This document shows, one piece after another, positions 15,375 through 17,846 of a stretch of 17,846 nt of DNA. Each line of letters opens with the position of its first letter. Position 1 is the first letter of the stretch. The stretch is from assembly GCA_045535465.1 (NCBI GenBank), contig JAZSLS010000050.1, positions 1-17,846 of the forward strand. Direction: 5' to 3'. The DNA comes from SIG636 sp045535465 (GTDB taxonomy: Bacteria > Bacillota > Clostridia > Oscillospirales > CAG-382). Under the pieces are notes generated by a model that was not told where the DNA came from, did no database searches, and worked only from the letters and a program-made list of their open reading frames with translations. A program made the position numbers and the translations under genes.

Positions 15375-16850
15375 TTAAAGTAAAATGCAAATAAGACCGC
15401 CACTGCCTTCGTTAATTATTCTTTGCAGTGTTTCGGAAAGCTTTAAGCGTGCTTCTTCGGGCATATGCTCAAGCTTTGTGGTAAGCCCTTCTTCTACCAG
15501 CTCGTAAAGGGTTTTGCCAAGCATATTGGTTTCCCAAAGCTTGGCGGGATTTTCTTCAAACTCCTTAAGCATAAACTTAACAAGCTCCTCGGACTGAGTT
15601 TCGCTTCCAACCATAGGGCTTACCTCGGTCTTTATATCGGCTTTTATCATATGGATGGAGGGAGCGGATGCTTTAAGCTTTACACCGTATCCACCGGGCT
15701 GCTTTACAATTTCGGGCTCTTCAAGGGTGAGGTCCTCCTTATCCGGAGTGACTATACCGTAACCGGTAGTATTGACGCTTTCAAGGGCGTCTTTTATTTT
15801 ATCATAGCTTTTTTTGACTGTAGAAAGCTCCGTTATAGTGCGGGCGAGGCTTTCCTCGTCGTGTATATCAAAACCACCCGTTTCGCCAAGTATTGAATAG
15901 AATACTTTGTTTGGTATGCATATATCAATTTTACCGCATCCATCTCCCAAGGACAGGTGTTTTATGTTTGCGTTTATAACACCGTCGTCACCCTCGGGTT
16001 TAGAAAAAGCGCTTTTTACATCGCCAAGCAATCTAATTCCTGCTGCCGTTTGTCTGATGTAGCTGCTTATTCGTTTTTTTAGCGTGTGCTCTTTTTCAAG
16101 CACCTCTGTCCATCCGGGAACGTATATTCTAAGTTCTTTTATTGGAAAACGGTATAAAACAGCTTTAAGTATGTCCTTTATGTCGTCCTCGTCAAGCTCA
16201 ATACAGTTAAGGGGTATAACGGTTGCCTTATAGTTTTTTTCCAGCTCCTTAGCCAAATCCCGTGTCTGTTCGCTTTTGGGGTGCGTGGAGTTTAAAACTA
16301 TAACGTAGGGCTTGCCCAGCTCGTTAAGCTCTGTGGCAACACGTTTTTCTGCGGCAATATAGCTTTCTCTGGGAAGCTCGCCAATACTGCCATCAGTAGT
16401 TACCATAACGCCTATGGTTGCGTGTTCCGAAATAACCTTTCTTGTTCCCATTTCTGCCGCTTCTTCAAACGGAATGGCTTCCTTTGACCAGGGTGTCATA
16501 ACCATTCTCGGCGCTCCGTTTTCCGTGTGTCCCAAGGCGCCGTCTATCAAATATCCAACACAGTCTACCATTTTTATATTAAAGGATACGTTTTCATCCA
16601 ATTGAACCGAAACAGCCTCTTCGGGAATAAATTTTGGCTCGGTAGTCATTACGGTGCGACCTGATGCTGATTGAGGCAGCTCATCACGGGTTCGTTCCTT
16701 AGCGTTGGCGTTTTCAATATTAGGCAATACCAAGGCTTCCATAACGTGCTTTAATAGCGTAGACTTTCCCGTACGTACAGGGCCCACAACTCCAATATAA
16801 ATGTCACCTCCTGTTCGTTCGGCTATATCTTTATAGATGCTGTTGATCAT
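15375..16850 (-). CDS. spoIVA: Stage IV sporulation protein A, spore coat morphogenetic ATPase
   Basis: 491 aa, matching the 492 of the B. subtilis protein. SpoIVA polymerises on the forespore outer surface using ATP and forms the basement layer on which the coat assembles. The N-terminal P-loop domain of the TRAFAC type is intact: Walker A GPVRTGKST (23-31, Lys29), the sensor threonines in TVMTTEPKFIP (about 66-76), Walker B-side Asp96 in MVDCVGY, TTDGSIGELPRESY (151-164) and LNSTHPKS (186-193). The C-terminal region ends in SGGLICILL, typical of the family's membrane-targeting tail. ATG is preceded by GGAGGG. It forms a two-gene unit with the YlmC-type gene. The identification is secure. 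Confidence 0.98.
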   Translation of the reverse strand: MINSIYKDIAERTGGDIYIGVVGPVRTGKSTLLKHVMEALVLPNIENANAKERTRDELPQSASGRTVMTTEPKFIPEEAVSVQLDENVSFNIKMVDCVGYLIDGALGHTENGAPRMVMTPWSKEAIPFEEAAEMGTRKVISEHATIGVMVTTDGSIGELPRESYIAAEKRVATELNELGKPYVIVLNSTHPKSEQTRDLAKELEKNYKATVIPLNCIELDEDDIKDILKAVLYRFPIKELRIYVPGWTEVLEKEHTLKKRISSYIRQTAAGIRLLGDVKSAFSKPEGDDGVINANIKHLSLGDGCGKIDICIPNKVFYSILGETGGFDIHDEESLARTITELSTVKKSYDKIKDALESVNTTGYGIVTPDKEDLTLEEPEIVKQPGGYGVKLKASAPSIHMIKADIKTEVSPMVGSETQSEELVKFMLKEFEENPAKLWETNMLGKTLYELVEEGLTTKLEHMPEEARLKLSETLQRIINEGSGGLICILL

Positions 16851-16880
16851 AAAACCCTCCGCAATTAGCTTTTTTATTTA

Positions 16881-16909
16881 TCCTTATGCTTTGTTTTTTG
16901 ATATTATGC
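16881..16909 (-). promoter_or_regulatory. Candidate sigma-E promoter of spoIVA
   Basis: On the minus strand GCATAAT (16909-16903) matches six of seven positions of the B. subtilis sigma-E -35 pattern KMATATT. After 14 nt comes CATAAGGAT (from 16888), sharing CATA with the -10 pattern CATACAHT. spoIVA is a sigma-E gene in B. subtilis, which supports the reading. The -10 match is only partial. Confidence 0.45.
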
Positions 16910-16931
16910 TAATCGTAGGAGTAATATTAAA

Positions 16932-16956
16932 ACGGCACTCCAAATCGGAGTGCCGT
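16932..16956. repeat. 25-bp hairpin, spoIVA-proximal copy
   Basis: ACGGCACTCC/GGAGTGCCGT forms a perfect 10-bp stem with a 5-nt loop. The same 25-mer, with one loop base changed, occurs in the same orientation at 17204-17228. The two bracket repeat copy B. No T-tract follows on the minus strand, but TTAATATTAC precedes it. Confidence 0.85.
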
Positions 16957-16971
16957 CAGAGCGAAGACAAA

Positions 16972-17203
16972 CTTGCTCTTTACGTGCCCTGGGGAAATAA
17001 GAACTAATATAAATACAGAATGCCTCTCGTAGTGTCACGGGAGACATTTTTGTGTTGAAATGTTGTATTTTATTATATTATATTCAGGACACTTTCACGA
17101 AAAACTTCGCTGTCGTAGGTCACTACGTCGATGCTCGTTTTTCGTGAAAAATAGCTTCGTTTCTCTCACTCTGTATCAGTCTGTAGACTTTGTCTACAGA
17201 CTG
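16972..17203 (-). repeat. Hairpin-rich intergenic repeat, copy B (inverted relative to copy A)
   Basis: About 232 bp. Read on the minus strand it aligns over its whole length with copy A, with small indels. The end palindrome is a perfect 12-bp stem with 3-nt loop (17177-17203). The block 17080-17127 matches copy A at 47 of 48 bases. The stem at about 17020-17046 keeps pairing through a G-U pair although its sequence differs from copy A. No ORF is present. Confidence 0.85.
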
Positions 17204-17228
17204 ACGGCACTCCAAAGCGGAGTGCCGT
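17204..17228 (-). terminator. Hairpin at the 3' end of the unrecognised minus-strand gene
   Basis: A perfect 10-bp stem ACGGCACTCC/GGAGTGCCGT with loop AAAGC starts 4 nt after the gene's stop on the minus strand. A good U-tract is absent, because repeat copy B begins at the next base and may have displaced it. Termination is inferred from position and shape. Confidence 0.55.
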
Positions 17229-17232
17229 AAAT

Positions 17233-17846
17233 TTAATCATTAAAGGTTTTGTGTGCTGCCATTACCGAATCTTGTGGTAAGGGAACGTTGCTGTATACTC
17301 TCAAAAAAGAAGAAAGCTTTGTTGGCGGTGCGGCGACATCAACGCTGATAGAGTAATAAAGCTTTTGCTTTTCGCCGCCTACTATTCTGATGTTTCCGCA
17401 GTCCGGTTCGGAAGCGTTTAGTGCGGAAACGTATGCTTCTGCTTTTTTTACAAAGGATTTGGCAGTTTCCTCGCTATTTACGGTAACAGTGTAGCTGATA
17501 AGGGGAAGCAGCTCATCTGTGTTATTAAAAGAAACCTTTATTCCGTCAAAGCTTCTTTTGTTCGGGGTTACCGTAAAACTATCATCAGGGAAAAGTGCTT
17601 TTAATGTGTTTTTTATCTTTTCGGCTTTTTGTGCACCTGTGGTCGCTGATATATATTCGTTCAAATTGTGGGAAACGTTGCCGTTTTTACATACGAATGT
17701 ACCGACTATGATTCCGGCACGGTTTTTTGCGTCTGTGGCGTAATATTTGCCGCCGTTAACGTAGTAAACGCCGCCGGTATCCAATTCCTCGGCAACAAAG
17801 CTTGCTTCGATAGACGACAAAATTTCGCCTTTGGCTTTTGAAAAGC
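17233..17846 (-). CDS. Unrecognised protein, C-terminal part (5' truncated by window)
   Basis: The minus-strand frame is open from the window edge to a TAA at 17233, giving about 204 codons. A TTG at 17820 is in frame, but the reading frame continues upstream without a stop (FSKAKGEI...), so the start probably lies beyond the window. No family is recognised. The visible part is hydrophilic with alternating predicted beta strands and helices, for example GGVYYVNGGKYYATDAKNRAG and ISYTVTVNSEETAKSFVKKAEAY. It has no evident membrane segment or catalytic motif. It ends right before the hairpin and repeat upstream of spoIVA and is on the same strand. Confidence 0.7.
   Translation of the reverse strand, partial: FSKAKGEILSSIEASFVAEELDTGGVYYVNGGKYYATDAKNRAGIIVGTFVCKNGNVSHNLNEYISATTGAQKAEKIKNTLKALFPDDSFTVTPNKRSFDGIKVSFNNTDELLPLISYTVTVNSEETAKSFVKKAEAYVSALNASEPDCGNIRIVGGEKQKLYYSISVDVAAPPTKLSSFLRVYSNVPLPQDSVMAAHKTFND

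Larger units (their letters stand above)
16851..17232. other. Intergenic region upstream of spoIVA
   Basis: 382 bp without a gene. From spoIVA outward it holds a GGAGGG ribosome binding site, a candidate sigma-E promoter, a 25-bp hairpin (16932-16956), repeat copy B, and a near-identical second hairpin (17204-17228) next to the stop of the preceding minus-strand gene. Confidence 0.8.

Noticed and set aside
14879..17203. Composite transposon carrying spoIVA-ylmC between inverted repeats
   Set aside because: No transposase lies inside or beside the repeats. spoIVA is a core sporulation gene with normal length and motifs, and each repeat's orientation is explained by the gene it follows.
16957..17203. 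Group IIC intron remnant, suggested by insertion behind a terminator
   Set aside because: The element is only about 230 bp, lacks a GTGYG 5' end and shows no domain V-like hairpin or reverse-transcriptase fragment.
17233..17820. Complete 195-aa gene starting at TTG 17820
   Set aside because: The frame continues open to the window edge without a stop and no ribosome binding site precedes the TTG, so a truncated longer gene is more likely.

Overview
The window looks like chromosome of an anaerobic, spore-forming, Gram-positive bacterium of the Clostridia, possibly an Oscillospiraceae/Ruminococcaceae-type gut or rumen species. Three things point there: a pyruvate:ferredoxin oxidoreductase gene, spoIVA with a YlmC/YmxH-type gene, and strong AGGAGG-type ribosome binding sites with moderate-to-low GC. 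The genus is a guess; the sporulating Bacillota assignment is firm.

Layout. (1) 1-707, +: C-terminal end of pyruvate:ferredoxin oxidoreductase, followed by a 9-bp GC-rich hairpin. (2) 776-1810, +: membrane-anchored VanY/LdcB-type M15B peptidase with an altered metal-ligand motif, closed by a terminator. (3) 1857-2395: AT-rich intergenic region ending in a near-consensus sigma-A promoter whose spacer and -10 carry a Fur-like dyad. (4) 2396-14827, +: seven tightly spaced genes forming one 12.4-kb operon. In order these are a 1134-aa secreted solute-binding protein with extra N-terminal modules, a first CUT1 permease pair, an NHL propeller-TPR-YIP1 membrane protein, a 968-aa secreted DUF5696-like protein resembling a glycoside hydrolase, and a second CUT1 permease pair. 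A clear terminator follows. No ATPase is encoded. (5) 14879-17203: two inverted, roughly 80% identical copies of a 225-232 bp hairpin-rich repeat flank the minus-strand spoIVA-ylmC pair. (6) 17233-17846, -: C-terminal part of an unrecognised gene running off the window.

How it may work. The seven-gene operon is the most interesting part. I read it as a glycan capture, processing and uptake system. Secreted proteins bind and perhaps cleave a complex carbohydrate, and two permease pairs import products using an ATPase encoded elsewhere. The NHL-TPR-YIP1 protein may be a membrane-bound scaffold or accessory subunit. Substrate and enzymatic activity cannot be read from the sequence. Having two permease pairs, one recognisable binding domain, and neither secreted component carrying a lipobox makes it unlike a textbook CUT1 operon. 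The repeats each sit directly behind a terminator-like hairpin of the gene they follow. That explains their inverted orientation better than a composite transposon carrying spoIVA.
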